Shown: one piece after another, positions 35,442 through 45,167 of the stretch | Layout of the letters: every line of letters starts with the position of its first letter | Position numbering within the stretch: the first letter of the stretch is position 1 | From: Myxococcota bacterium | GTDB taxonomy: Bacteria; Myxococcota_A; UBA9160; UBA4427 | NCBI GenBank assembly: GCA_041389495.1 | Contig: JAWKRT010000006.1 | Coordinates: 130,440-194,439 of the forward strand | Length of the DNA: 64,000 nt | Reading direction: 5' to 3' | The notes under the pieces: generated by a model | Databases searched by the model: none | Told to the model about the DNA's origin: nothing | What the model saw: only the letters and a program-made list of their open reading frames with translations | Position numbers and translations under genes: made by a program

Positions 35442-36461
35442 ATGATCTCGCGCGTGGCCGAGAGCTGCTTCTGGCTCAACCGCTACATCGAGCGCGTCGA
35501 GGTGCTCGCGCGCATGCTCGACGTCAACCTGTCGTTCCAGCTCGACGTGGCGCTTCCCGACGCGGAGCGATGGTGGCCGCTCGTGATCGTCACGGGCCAG
35601 GGCGATTCCGCGCCGGCCGACCTCCGCGCGAGTGCCGCCGACGAGGCGGAGGCCATCCAGGCGTACCTCGTGTGGAACGAGCAGAACCCGAGCTCGCTCT
35701 ACGCGTCGCTCCGCGCCGCGCGCGAGAACGCCCGCACCATCCGCGAGACGATCAGCCTCGAGATGTGGGAGACGGTGAACGACCTCTGGGTCTGGCTCAA
35801 CGATCGCGCCGCGAAGCGCGCCTATCGCGGCGATCGCAACGCCTTCTACCGCCGGATCAAGGACCAGTGCCTGCTCTACCACGGCATCGCGAACGCCACG
35901 ATGCTGCACGAGGACCCGTTCCACTTCACGCGCCTCGGTACGTCGCTCGAGCGCGCGAACCAGACGGCGCGCATCCTCGACGTCAAGCACCACAGCGTCG
36001 GGCCGACGGGCCGCGGCGACGAGATGCCCGTCGAGACCGCGCAGTGGCTCGCCACGCTGCGCTTCTGCTCGGGCGTCGAGCCGTTCTTCAAGCGCGAGGA
36101 CAGCGTGCTGTCGGGCCGCGACGTCGCCGAGTTCCTGATCTTCGACGGCAACTTCGCGCGCTCGATCGCCCACAATCTCTCGCGCGCGCGGAACTTCCTC
36201 GACCTCGTGAGCTCGAGCGCGGAGGGCGCGCCCGGGTCGGCGACGCGCGAGCGGATCACGCGGGTGTCCGGCTTCCTCGACGAGCTCGACATCGACGAGG
36301 CGCTCGCGCGCGGCCTGCACGAAGTGATCACGGAGCTCGTCGAGGCCATCGCCGCGATCTGCGACAGCGTGCGCGCGGAGTTCTTCGACCCCGCGGCGCC
36401 GGGCGCGGCGCCATCGCCGCCGCCGCAGTCGTCGCAGTCGCAGAGCCAGGGCGCGGGCTGA
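35442..36461 (+). CDS. alpha-E domain protein
   Basis: The product is 339 residues, nearly all helical, with the alpha-E hallmark start ISRVAESCFWLNRYIERVE and repeats of charged helices (SLERANQTARILDV; FLIFDGNFARSIAHNLSRAR). Alpha-E proteins occur almost only beside circularly permuted ATP-grasp genes and are thought to partner them. A GTG at 35433 overlaps the ATP-grasp stop; I preferred the ATG at 35442 because it fits the family N-terminus. The C-terminus is an Ala/Pro/Gln-rich tail. It ends 10 bp before the convergent amidotransferase-transglutaminase gene. Confidence 0.9.
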   Translation: MISRVAESCFWLNRYIERVEVLARMLDVNLSFQLDVALPDAERWWPLVIVTGQGDSAPADLRASAADEAEAIQAYLVWNEQNPSSLYASLRAARENARTIRETISLEMWETVNDLWVWLNDRAAKRAYRGDRNAFYRRIKDQCLLYHGIANATMLHEDPFHFTRLGTSLERANQTARILDVKHHSVGPTGRGDEMPVETAQWLATLRFCSGVEPFFKREDSVLSGRDVAEFLIFDGNFARSIAHNLSRARNFLDLVSSSAEGAPGSATRERITRVSGFLDELDIDEALARGLHEVITELVEAIAAICDSVRAEFFDPAAPGAAPSPPPQSSQSQSQGAG

Positions 36462-36471
36462 CGGCTCTCGC

Positions 36472-38319
36472 CTAGCGGAGCGAGGCCATCATGTCGGCCT
36501 CGACCGCCTCCTCGACGCGCACGCTCACCGTGAGCGTCTCCATGCCGCCGCCGCGGTAGATCGTGCCCGACGTCGGCGTCGCGTCGCGATAGTTGCGCCC
36601 GCACGCGACGCGCACGTGGTCGTTGCCGATCTGGCGTCCGTTCGTCGGGTCGAAGCCGTGCCACCCGACGCGCGGCACGTACAGCTCGAGCCAGGCGTGC
36701 GAGGCGTCGGACTGCGCCTTGTTCTCGTAGTCGCCGCCCGTGAACACGTATCCCATGCGGTAGCGCGCCGGGATCTGCAGCAGCCGCGCGAGACAGATCA
36801 TCAGGTTCGCGAAGTCCTGGCACACGCCGCGCCGCGACTCGAACACGTCGAAGGCCGTCGTCGCGATCGTGGTCGACGCCGTCACGTACTCGAAGTCGCG
36901 GTGGATGGTCGCGTTCATGTCGAGCAGCGTGCCGAGCAGGTCGGCGTCGTTGCGCTCGACGAAGCTCAGCGCGAACTCGGAGAGCTCCTGCAGCTGCGTC
37001 TCGGGCAGCTCGGCCGGCATCAGGTAGGCCGACAGCATCTGCCGCTGCCACGGCATCCACGGGAACGGGATCGTCTGCCGCGTCGCTCCGAGACGCTCCT
37101 CGAGACGCGGGAACGGCGCGACGCGCACGAGCGACGTCGCGCGCATCGAGAACTCCGCGTAGGGCCGGTCGATCTCGAGGTGGAACGCGGTGTTCCCGAA
37201 CACGTCCTCGAACTCCGCCACCTCGGCCGACGGCGAGAGGTCGAGGTCGTAGGACAGGAGCTTCTGGTGACGGTCGTCGAGCGGGCGCAGCAGGAGCCGG
37301 TGCGAGCTCCGCTCGACCGCGTCCGTGTACGCGTACCGCGTCTCGTGCACGACGCGCAGCACGCGCGACGCCGGGGCGCTCGCGGGCGCATGCGCGTCCT
37401 CCGAGTAGTGCGAGAGCGGCACGGCCGCGGCGACCTGGTGCGACGTCTCGCTGCGCAGCGTGGGCGGCGGCGCGCCCGGGTCGCGCGGCGCGCCCGGCGC
37501 GGTCTCGGCCGCGGGCGCGCTGTCGAACACCACCGCGCCGCGTCGCGCGAGGACCATCTGCGACGGCGCGAGCGGCAGCCACTCGTCGCGCGAGAGCGGG
37601 ACGCTCGAGAACACGAGCAGCGTGCGGTTCGGGTCGCGCGCCGCGTCGAGCGAGATCGACACGGCCTGCGACTCGAGCGACGTCTGCACGTGCGGCGGAA
37701 TCCGCCGGCTCCAGCACAGGCGCCGCGCGGGCGCGACGTCGCCGTACACGAGCAGCATGTCGCCGTCCGACAGGATGGCGTTGATGTGCCCGCCCTCGTT
37801 GAGCCGACGGAACCAGCCGTGCAGGTCCTCGGGCGCCACGTCGGCGAGCGCGCGCGCGCGACGCTGGTGGAGCTGCGCGAGCAGCCAGCAGAACGCGTGC
37901 TCGCTGTCCGTGTAGCCGAGCGGCTCGAAGGCGGGGTCGTCGCCGAGCGGGAGGCGCTCCGCGTAGTCGTGCGCGAGGTCGCCGTCGTGCGCGAAGATCC
38001 ACTGGTGTCCGCCGTAGCTGCGGACGAAGGGCTGCGCGTCCTGCTGGCTGCGCGGCCGGTTGTGGCCGCGCAGGTGGCAGAGGAAGAGCGTCGACCGGAA
38101 GCGCTCCCAGTCGCCGAGCGCGTCGCCGACCGCCGTCTGGCCCGACGAGCTCGGATCCTTCAGCACGGACGCGCCGCGCTCGCTCTTCGGATACCAGCCG
38201 ATGCCCCAGCCGTAGTGGCGCGCGGGTGCGCGCCCGCCGCCCGACGGCGCCTGCGGGTCCGCGAAACGCACCGCGGGCGAGGCATCGCCGTCGAAGCACA
38301 GGGCCAGCAGCTCGCTCAT
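36472..38319 (-). CDS. class II amidotransferase-transglutaminase fusion
   Basis: The product is 615 residues. Residues 1-265 match YafJ-type class II glutamine amidotransferases (HYGWGIGWYPK, LCHLRGHNRP, GYTDSEHAFCWLLAQL, SDGDMLLVYG). After a Pro/Ala linker, residues 318-600 are a transglutaminase domain with bacterial N-terminal region (VVHETRYAYTDAV) and triad Cys500 (RRGVCQDFANL), His541 (ASHAWLEL) and Asp557 (GFDPTNG). The amidotransferase nucleophile Cys2 is Ser here (MSELLALC), and the oxyanion HNG is HDG (residues 111-113). So that half may be inactive or use another chemistry. It lies 25 bp downstream of the DUF2126 gene. Confidence 0.88.
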   Translation of the reverse strand: MSELLALCFDGDASPAVRFADPQAPSGGGRAPARHYGWGIGWYPKSERGASVLKDPSSSGQTAVGDALGDWERFRSTLFLCHLRGHNRPRSQQDAQPFVRSYGGHQWIFAHDGDLAHDYAERLPLGDDPAFEPLGYTDSEHAFCWLLAQLHQRRARALADVAPEDLHGWFRRLNEGGHINAILSDGDMLLVYGDVAPARRLCWSRRIPPHVQTSLESQAVSISLDAARDPNRTLLVFSSVPLSRDEWLPLAPSQMVLARRGAVVFDSAPAAETAPGAPRDPGAPPPTLRSETSHQVAAAVPLSHYSEDAHAPASAPASRVLRVVHETRYAYTDAVERSSHRLLLRPLDDRHQKLLSYDLDLSPSAEVAEFEDVFGNTAFHLEIDRPYAEFSMRATSLVRVAPFPRLEERLGATRQTIPFPWMPWQRQMLSAYLMPAELPETQLQELSEFALSFVERNDADLLGTLLDMNATIHRDFEYVTASTTIATTAFDVFESRRGVCQDFANLMICLARLLQIPARYRMGYVFTGGDYENKAQSDASHAWLELYVPRVGWHGFDPTNGRQIGNDHVRVACGRNYRDATPTSGTIYRGGGMETLTVSVRVEEAVEADMMASLR

Positions 38320-38344
38320 CGGGTGTCCTTCGCGCGCGCCCGCG

Positions 38345-41300
38345 TCACGCGGCGCCGCCCAACCTTCGCATATCCAGCGTCAGCGGGAAGTCGGGGTCGG
38401 GCGCGAGCTCGCGCAGCGCGCACGCGCCGGGCGTGTGCGCGAGCACCGAGAAGCGCGCGAGCCGCCGCCCCTCGGCTTCGTAGGCGTTCACGGGCGGCGC
38501 CTCGTGGTTGCGCCCGCCGGGGTGGCCGACGTCGTAGCGGCAGCCCGCGACCGCGCGGCCGTTCCACGTGTCGACGAGGTCGAGGACGAGCGGCGCGTCG
38601 ACGGGGATCGTCGGGTGCAGGCAGCGCGCGGGCTGCCAGGCGCGGAAGCGGATGCCCGCGACGTGCTCGCCGCGCGCGCCCGTCGCGCGCAGCGGCACGC
38701 GCACGCCGTTGCAGCCGAGCGCGTGGCGCCGCTCGTCGAGCCCGCGCACGCGCACCTCGACGCGCTCGAGCGACGAGTCCACGTAGCGCGCCGTGCCGCC
38801 GATGGCGCCCTCTTCGCCGAGCACGTGCCACGGCTCGAGCGCCTGGCGCAGCTCGACCTCGACGTCGCGGTACGCGAAGCGCCCGAGGACCGGGAAGCGG
38901 AACTCGAAGTGCGGCGCGAACCACGCCTCGTCGATCGCGATGTCGCCCTCGCGCAGGTCGCCGACGACCTCCCGGAAGTCGCTCCACACGAAGTGCGGCA
39001 GCAGGAAGCGATCGTGCAGCGCGGTCCCCCAGCGCCGCGGCGGGCGCCGGTACGGCCGCTCCCAGAAGTGCGCGACGAGCGCGCGCAGCAGCAGCTGCTG
39101 CGCGAGGCTCATGCGCGCGTGCGGCGGCATCTCGAACGCGCGCAGCTCGAGCAGGCCGAGCCGCCCGGCCGGCGAGTCGGGCGAGTAGAGCTTGTCGATG
39201 CAGAACTCCGCGCGGTGCGTGTTGCCCGTGACGTCGACGAGCAGGTCGCGCAGCACGCGGTCGACGAGCCACGGCGGCGCGGAGCCCGCCGCGCTCCTTC
39301 GCTCGAGCTCGTCGAACGCGATGCCGAGCTCGTAGATCGACTCGTGTCGCGCCTCGTCGATGCGCGGCGACTGGCTGGTCGGCCCGATGAAGAGCCCCGA
39401 GAAGAGATACGAGAGCGACGGGTGGTCGATCCAGTAGCCGAGCATGCTGCGCAGCAGGTCGGGGCGGCGCAGGAACGGGCTGTCGGCCGTCGTCCGTCCC
39501 CCGAGCACGACGTGGTTGCCGCCGCCCGTGCCCGTGTGGCGGCCGTCGATCAGGAACTTCTCCGTCGCGAGCCGCGCCGCGCGCGCGTCGTCGTAGAGCG
39601 CGGTCGTCGTGTGCACGAGCTCGCGCCAGCTCGCGGCCGGGTGCACGTTCACCTCGACGACGCCCGGGTCGGGCGTCACCGAGATCTTCTGCAGGCGCGC
39701 GTCGGGCGGCGGCGCATAGCCTTCGAGGTGGATCGCGACGTCCTGCTCGGCCGCCGCATCCTCGATCGCCGCGACGAGCTCGACGTAGTCGTCGGCCGTC
39801 TCGCAGGGCGGGAGGAAGACGCAGAGCCGACCGTCGCGCGGCTCGACGGCGAGCGCCGTGCGCACGTGGCCGAGCGACGTCGCGTCCGCGGCGCCGCTGC
39901 CCTCGGGCGGCGCGGGCGCGCGCTCGCCGCTGCGCGCGAACGGCTGGCGTCGCACGGGCGGACGCGCGAGCGGCGCGCGCGGCACGCTCGGATCGGCCGC
40001 GACGACGTAGGGGTAGTCGAGCGCACCGATCGAGGGCAGCGATCCGAGCGGCAGCCGGAAGCCCGCCGGCGAGTCGCCCGGCGCGAGGAAGAGGTGGCCA
40101 CGCCGCGTCTTCCAGACTTCGGAGAGCCAGCTGCGCCCGCCGTCGCGCGCGTTCCACGCCTGCACGGGCAGCACGAAGGCCGCGGGCTCGGCGAGGCCGC
40201 GCGCGAGGGCGCGGGCGAGGCGCGCGCGCTCGGGCTTCGAGGCGAGCCGCGGATCCGCCGGATCGAGCGTCTCGTTCTCCGGGAGCGCCGCCTCGGCGGC
40301 GACCGCGTGCAGCGGGTCCTCGTACGCCGGCGCGACGAACGACGGGGCGATGTCGAGCCGCGACGCGATGCCCTCCGCGAGGGCGCGCGCCTGCGCGGTG
40401 GTGGGCGCGTGGTCGACCGCTTCGTCGGCGATGCGCTCCGGGTCGCTCCAGAGCGGCACGCCGTCGTCGCGCCAGTGGATCGAGAACGCCCAGCGCGGGA
40501 GCGGCTCGCCCGGGTACCACTTGCCCTGTCCGTAGTGCAGCAGCCCGCCGGGCGCGAAGCGCTCGCGCAGCCGCAGCGCGAGGTCGTGCGCGCGCACGCG
40601 CTTCGTCGGCCCGAGTGCTTCCGTGTTCCACTCCGCGCCGAGCATGTCGTCCACCGACACGAAGGTCGGCTCGCCGCCCATCGTGAGGCGCACGTCGTGC
40701 GCCGCGAGCCTCCCGTCGATCGCGTCGCCGAGCGCGTCGATCGCGCGCCACTGCGCCTCGTCGTACGGCTTCGTGACGCGCGGCGTCTCGAGGATGCGCG
40801 CGACCGACATCGCGTGCTCGAAGTCGACCTCGCACGGCTCGAGCGCGCCGCTGATCGGCGCGGCGCTCGACGGCGACGGGCTGCACGCGAGCGGGATGTG
40901 GCCCTCGCCCGCGAGCAGCCCCGACGTCGGGTCGAGCCCGATCCAGCCCGCGCCGGGCAGGTACGCCTCCGCCCACGCGTGCAGGTCGGTGAAGTCGGCC
41001 GCCGGCCCCGACGGCCCGTCGAGCGAGCGCACGTCGGGCGCGAGCTGGATCAGGTATCCCGACGCGAAGCGCGCCGCGATGCCGAGGCGCCGAAGGATCT
41101 GCACGAGCAGCCACGCGCTGTCGCGGCACGAGCCGCGCGCGAGCGCGAGCGTCTCCTCCGGCGTCTGCACGCCCGGCTCGAGCCGCACGACGTACTCGAT
41201 CTCGCGCTGCAGTCGCTGGTTCAGCGCGACGAGCGCGTCCATCGTCGCCGCGCGCGCGCGCGGCACGCCGGCGACCCACGCGGCGAGCCGCGGCGTGTCG

Positions 41301-41665
41301 GGCCCGCACTCGAGGAACGGCCGCAGCTCGACGGCGAGCTCGGGCGCGTACGCGAACGGCACGTGCGTCGCTTCCTCCTCGAGGAAGAAGTCGAACGGGT
41401 TGATGACCGCCATGTCGGCGACCAGGTCGACCGTGACGGTGAACGCCTCGCACGGCTCGGGCACGACCACGCGCGCGAGGAAGTTGCCCTGCGGATCCTG
41501 CTGCCAGTTGAGGAAGTGCTCGGCCGGCTCGACGCGCAGCGAGTAGCTCGCGATCGGCGTGCGGCAGTGCGGGGCCGGGCGCAGGCGGATGGTCTGCGCG
41601 CCGAGCGCGACGCGCCGGTCGTAGCGGTAGCGGGTCTCGTGGTGCAGGGCGACGTGCAGCGTCAT
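38345..41665 (-). CDS. transglutaminase-DUF2126 protein
   Basis: The product is 1106 residues. The N-terminal part is a transglutaminase-like protease/ligase domain: family opening HHETRYRYDRRV, Cys180 (ARGSCRDSAWLLV), His229 (TDLHAWAEAYLP), Asp245 (GLDPTSG). From about residue 320 a DUF2126 region follows (RLTMGGEPTFVSVDD; HYGQGKWYPGEPLPRW; KFLIDGRHTGTGGGNHVVLG; GYWIDHPSLSYLFSGLF; TGNTHRAEFCIDKLYSPD). DUF2126 accompanies ATP-grasp/alpha-E genes in many bacteria. The ATG at 41663 was chosen because the domain begins at once; the frame is open 32 codons further. It is the first gene of a two-gene unit. Confidence 0.9.
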   Translation of the reverse strand: MTLHVALHHETRYRYDRRVALGAQTIRLRPAPHCRTPIASYSLRVEPAEHFLNWQQDPQGNFLARVVVPEPCEAFTVTVDLVADMAVINPFDFFLEEEATHVPFAYAPELAVELRPFLECGPDTPRLAAWVAGVPRARAATMDALVALNQRLQREIEYVVRLEPGVQTPEETLALARGSCRDSAWLLVQILRRLGIAARFASGYLIQLAPDVRSLDGPSGPAADFTDLHAWAEAYLPGAGWIGLDPTSGLLAGEGHIPLACSPSPSSAAPISGALEPCEVDFEHAMSVARILETPRVTKPYDEAQWRAIDALGDAIDGRLAAHDVRLTMGGEPTFVSVDDMLGAEWNTEALGPTKRVRAHDLALRLRERFAPGGLLHYGQGKWYPGEPLPRWAFSIHWRDDGVPLWSDPERIADEAVDHAPTTAQARALAEGIASRLDIAPSFVAPAYEDPLHAVAAEAALPENETLDPADPRLASKPERARLARALARGLAEPAAFVLPVQAWNARDGGRSWLSEVWKTRRGHLFLAPGDSPAGFRLPLGSLPSIGALDYPYVVAADPSVPRAPLARPPVRRQPFARSGERAPAPPEGSGAADATSLGHVRTALAVEPRDGRLCVFLPPCETADDYVELVAAIEDAAAEQDVAIHLEGYAPPPDARLQKISVTPDPGVVEVNVHPAASWRELVHTTTALYDDARAARLATEKFLIDGRHTGTGGGNHVVLGGRTTADSPFLRRPDLLRSMLGYWIDHPSLSYLFSGLFIGPTSQSPRIDEARHESIYELGIAFDELERRSAAGSAPPWLVDRVLRDLLVDVTGNTHRAEFCIDKLYSPDSPAGRLGLLELRAFEMPPHARMSLAQQLLLRALVAHFWERPYRRPPRRWGTALHDRFLLPHFVWSDFREVVGDLREGDIAIDEAWFAPHFEFRFPVLGRFAYRDVEVELRQALEPWHVLGEEGAIGGTARYVDSSLERVEVRVRGLDERRHALGCNGVRVPLRATGARGEHVAGIRFRAWQPARCLHPTIPVDAPLVLDLVDTWNGRAVAGCRYDVGHPGGRNHEAPPVNAYEAEGRRLARFSVLAHTPGACALRELAPDPDFPLTLDMRRLGGAA

Positions 41666-41834
41666 CGGCTCCGGCTCGCGCGTCGCCTGTCCACGCATCC
41701 GCGCGATTCCGCACGTCCGCGCGTTTCGAACGAAGGGGAGACTCCGACGACGACGCGCCACGGTACCGCGACAGAGGGTGCCCGCGCCCGGCCTGGGCCG
41801 GCTCCGGCCCGTCGCGGCCGCGCGACGCGCCTCG

Positions 41835-43211
41835 CTAGGCCCCGCCGAGCCGCGGCAGCGCGAGCGTCGCGAAGGACAGCGCGAAGAAGAAGCCGCAGAT
41901 GTCGGTGACCGTCGTGAGGATCGGGCTCGAGGCGAGCGCCGGGTCGAAGCCCATGCGCCGCAGCGCGAGCGGCACGATGCCGCCGATCGACACGGCGACC
42001 AGCGTGTTCAGCGCGAGCGCCGCGCCGACGACGGCGGCGAGCGGCGCACTCCCCTTCCACGCGAACGCGACGAGCCCGACGAGCAGCCCGAGCACGATGC
42101 CGTTCATCACGCCGAGCGCCGCCTCCTGCCACCACACGCGCAGGAACTCCTGCGGCCGCACGATGCCGAGCGCGAGCTCGCGCAGGCTCACGGCGACCGC
42201 CTGGTTCCCCGAGCATCCGCTCATGTCGGAGATCATCGGGAGGAAGACCGCGAGCGCGATCGCGGCCGCCAGCGTCTCGCGGTAGGCGTCGATCACCGCG
42301 GCCGCGAGCAGGTTGAGCCCGATGTTCAGCGTGAGCCACGCGAGGCGCCGGCCCGAGCGCGTGAGCACGGGCATCGAGCGCAGCTCTTCGCCGCCGATGA
42401 TGCCGCGGCTGCGCTGCTCGTCGAGCTGCGCCTTGTCGAGGCGCGCCTCGTCGACGTCCTCGCGCAGCACGATGCCGACGAGGCGCGACGCGTCGTCGAC
42501 GACGGGAATCGACACGAAGCGATGGCGCTCGAAGAGCTCGAACAGCTCGCCGAGCGTCGCGCCCGCCGCGACGCGCACGGGCTCGCGGATCATCACCTCG
42601 GCGAGCGCGCGCGTGCGCGGCGCGAGCAGCAGATCGCGCAGCGGGAGCACGCCCGCGAGCTCGCCTCGCGGCCCGAGCGCGTAGACGTACTGCGAGATGA
42701 AGCCGCGGTAGCGCTCGACGTTCTCGCGCAGGTGGCGCACGAGCTCGTCCGCCGTCCACGCCATCGGCACCGCGACGTACTCGGTGACCATGCGGCCGCC
42801 CGCCGTGTCGGGCGCGTACTGCAGGAGGTCGCGGACCGACTCGGCGGTCTCGCGCGGCGTCGCGACGAGGATCGCGTCGGCGTGCGCGTCGTCGAGCTGT
42901 GCGACGAGGTCCGCGCGGTCCGCGCTCGGGAGCGCGACGAGGATGTCGGCCGCCTCGGCCGGCGCGAGCTCGCCGACCGCCTCGGCCGCGTGCACGTCGT
43001 GCACGTCCTCGAGCAGCTCGGCCGCGTGCGCGGGCGCGAGCGCGGCGAGCACCGCCGCGCGCTCCTCCGCGTCGAGGCGCGCGAAGGCGTGCACCCAGTC
43101 GGCGTCGTCGAGCGCGTCGACGTAGGCGCCGAGCGCCGCGCGGTCGCCCGACCGCGCGAGCGCGACGAGCTCGTTCCACGGCGCGTTCGACGGTGCGCTC
43201 ACGTCCGCCAA
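41835..43211 (-). CDS. mgtE: magnesium transporter MgtE
   Basis: MgtE is a Mg2+-gated Mg2+ channel. The 458-residue protein shows the order N domain (Ala-rich helical superhelix with LAPAEAADILVALP, about 10-125), paired CBS domains (about 130-265), a connecting helix, and five membrane segments. The pore-region motif is LPMISDMSGCSGNQA, where the family more often has GGNAGNQ or similar. The start is TTG at 43209-43211; a GTG four codons later is an alternative. It follows the TIGR04282-type gene by about 176 bp. Confidence 0.92.
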   Translation of the reverse strand: MADVSAPSNAPWNELVALARSGDRAALGAYVDALDDADWVHAFARLDAEERAAVLAALAPAHAAELLEDVHDVHAAEAVGELAPAEAADILVALPSADRADLVAQLDDAHADAILVATPRETAESVRDLLQYAPDTAGGRMVTEYVAVPMAWTADELVRHLRENVERYRGFISQYVYALGPRGELAGVLPLRDLLLAPRTRALAEVMIREPVRVAAGATLGELFELFERHRFVSIPVVDDASRLVGIVLREDVDEARLDKAQLDEQRSRGIIGGEELRSMPVLTRSGRRLAWLTLNIGLNLLAAAVIDAYRETLAAAIALAVFLPMISDMSGCSGNQAVAVSLRELALGIVRPQEFLRVWWQEAALGVMNGIVLGLLVGLVAFAWKGSAPLAAVVGAALALNTLVAVSIGGIVPLALRRMGFDPALASSPILTTVTDICGFFFALSFATLALPRLGGA

Positions 43212-43386
43212 GGGCCGCCCCCACCGCGAGACACCGGCTCGCCCGTCGACGCCCGGAGCCCCTCGTCGCGGCGGGGATGTAGCAGGTCGCGAGCCCGCGC
43301 GGACGGGGTCGCGAGGAAGGAGGCGGGCGAGCGAGCGCGCGGATCCGAGGCGCGAGCGGGCGGGCGCAGGCGGGAGGCGCGCGGCG

Positions 43387-44094
43387 CTAGGCCGGCGCGG
43401 GCCACCACCCCTCGTCGTCGAGCTTTCGCAGCGTGCGCCGGCACGCGCGCGCGTCGAGAGACGCGCGCTCGCGCGCGAGGTGCGCGAGGTCGGCCGCGTC
43501 GTCGAGGTCGAACCCCGGCGCGAGCAGCCGTGCGCGCAGGCCGAGCGCGCCCGCGCGGGCGAGTGTGTCCTGCGCGACGCGCGGCGTGCTCATCGCATGG
43601 TCGAGCAGGCCCGCATGCGGGCGGCGCACGCCGATCGCCGCGTAGCCGCCGTCGCGGTCGGGTGCGAGCACGACGTCCGCGCGCTCGAGCGCGGCGAAGG
43701 CCTCGGCGAGCCGGGCGGCGGGCAGCGCCGGGCTGTCCGACCCGCGCAGCACGACGCGTTCGCAGCCCGCCGCCGCGGCCTCGGCGATCGCCGTCTGCAT
43801 CCGCGCGCCGAGGTCGCGCCCGCGCTGCGCGACGAACGCCGCGTCGCGCGCGGCACCGCGGCGCGACGCGTCGAGCCGCTCCGCGAGCGAGGCGCACGCT
43901 CCGGGCGGGTCGACGGCCACGACGAGCGCGACTCCCGCCTCGGCGCAGAAGCGCGCACTCGCCTCGAGCACGTCGTCGAGCATGCAGCCGTAGAGCGCGG
44001 CGGCCTGGTCGGGGGTGAGCGGCGGACACATGCGCGTCTTGACGCGCCCGGGCTCGGGCGCCTTGGCGAACACGACGAGCGCGCCGCGCCTCAT
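43387..44094 (-). CDS. TIGR04282/DUF2064-family glycosyltransferase-like protein
   Basis: The product is 235 residues with the TIGR04282 pattern: LVVFAKAPEPGRVKTRM at the start, LRGSDSPALPAARLAEAF, and the LAPDRDGGYAAIGVRRPH block. Members have a nucleotide-diphospho-sugar transferase fold; activity is largely unproven. The ATG overlaps the stop of the YgfZ-like gene (ATGA), so it is the last gene of a coupled operon. Confidence 0.92.
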   Translation of the reverse strand: MRRGALVVFAKAPEPGRVKTRMCPPLTPDQAAALYGCMLDDVLEASARFCAEAGVALVVAVDPPGACASLAERLDASRRGAARDAAFVAQRGRDLGARMQTAIAEAAAAGCERVVLRGSDSPALPAARLAEAFAALERADVVLAPDRDGGYAAIGVRRPHAGLLDHAMSTPRVAQDTLARAGALGLRARLLAPGFDLDDAADLAHLARERASLDARACRRTLRKLDDEGWWPAPA

Positions 44095-45167
44095 CGCCCG
44101 CCGTCGTCGCCGCCGCCGCCGCGCGCGTTCGCCGGCCCGGGCGCGCCCGACACACCCGGCGCGCCCGCGTCCGGGAGCGCGGCCGATGCCGGCGCCACGA
44201 ACGGGAGGGCACACACGACGACGCGCGCTCCGTCGCAGACGAGCTCCGTGCCGGGCTCGGCATCGTCGCGGTGCACGAAGCCGAGGCCGATCGCGCCGCC
44301 CGCGGCGGCCGACTCCACCCGGCTCGACAGCTCGCCGCTGCGCCGGCCGTCGGCGCGCTCGATCGCCGCACCCGCTCCGGGGAGCGCGCCGCCGGGCGCG
44401 GCGGGCCGGATGCCGACGAGCCGGTACTTCACGCCGCCGCGCGAGCGCAGGCGCGCGATCACCTCCTGGCCCGTGTAGCAGCCCTTCGACGTCGAGATGG
44501 CGCGGCCGAGGTTCGCCTCGTCGGGGAGCGTGTCCTCGGACAGCTCGCTCCCCGTCGCGGGCACGCCCGCCTCGACGCGCAGCACCTCGAGCTCGGCGCG
44601 CGCGGCGCGCTCGGCGCCGGCCGCGGCGAGGGCCGCCGCCACGTCGTCCGACGCCCGGGGCGGAACGAAGAGCTGGAACGCGTCCTCGCCGCTCCATCCG
44701 AACGCCGCCACCTCGACGCGCACTCCGGCGAGCTCGACGTCCGCGATGCAGTCGGCTGCGAGCGCGGGCAGCGCGCCGCGGCACGCGCGCGCGAGGCATG
44801 CGCGCGCGCCTGCGCCTTCGAGCCCGAGCCGCGCGCGGTCGCCCGTCGCGTCGCGCAGCGCGACGTCGTCGGCGATCACGTAGCGCTCGAGCCGCTCGAC
44901 GACCGGCGCGACGAGCTCGCGCGCGAGCTCGAGCCAGAAGCCGTCGTCGCGCAGCAGCACGCGCAGCTCGGCGACGATCCGCCCCTGCGGCGTGAGGAGC
45001 GCCGCCAGGCAGCCCGAGCGCGCCGGCCCGGGTGCGAGCGCCGACACCTTGTTGCTGACCATGCCGTCGAGCCAGCGCACGCGGTCCTCGCCGGCGACCG
45101 CGACGAGGCCGCGGTCGGACATGTCGAAGAGCAGCGCGGCGGCGCGCGCGGACGCTCCCGTACTCAC
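44091..45167 (-). CDS. ygfZ: YgfZ/GcvT-domain folate-binding protein
   Basis: YgfZ (IBA57 in eukaryotes) is a folate-dependent iron-sulfur cluster assembly factor. The 358-residue protein has the hallmark KGCYTGQEVIAR with the essential Cys, a GcvT-like N-terminal half (RVRWLDGMVSNKV), and LRVEAGVPATGSELSEDTLPD. A disordered Gly-rich tail ends it. The GTG start at 45165-45167 overlaps the nucleotidyltransferase stop, and its own stop overlaps the next ATG, so three genes are translationally chained. Confidence 0.93.
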   Translation of the reverse strand: MSTGASARAAALLFDMSDRGLVAVAGEDRVRWLDGMVSNKVSALAPGPARSGCLAALLTPQGRIVAELRVLLRDDGFWLELARELVAPVVERLERYVIADDVALRDATGDRARLGLEGAGARACLARACRGALPALAADCIADVELAGVRVEVAAFGWSGEDAFQLFVPPRASDDVAAALAAAGAERAARAELEVLRVEAGVPATGSELSEDTLPDEANLGRAISTSKGCYTGQEVIARLRSRGGVKYRLVGIRPAAPGGALPGAGAAIERADGRRSGELSSRVESAAAGGAIGLGFVHRDDAEPGTELVCDGARVVVCALPFVAPASAALPDAGAPGVSGAPGPANARGGGGDDGGR

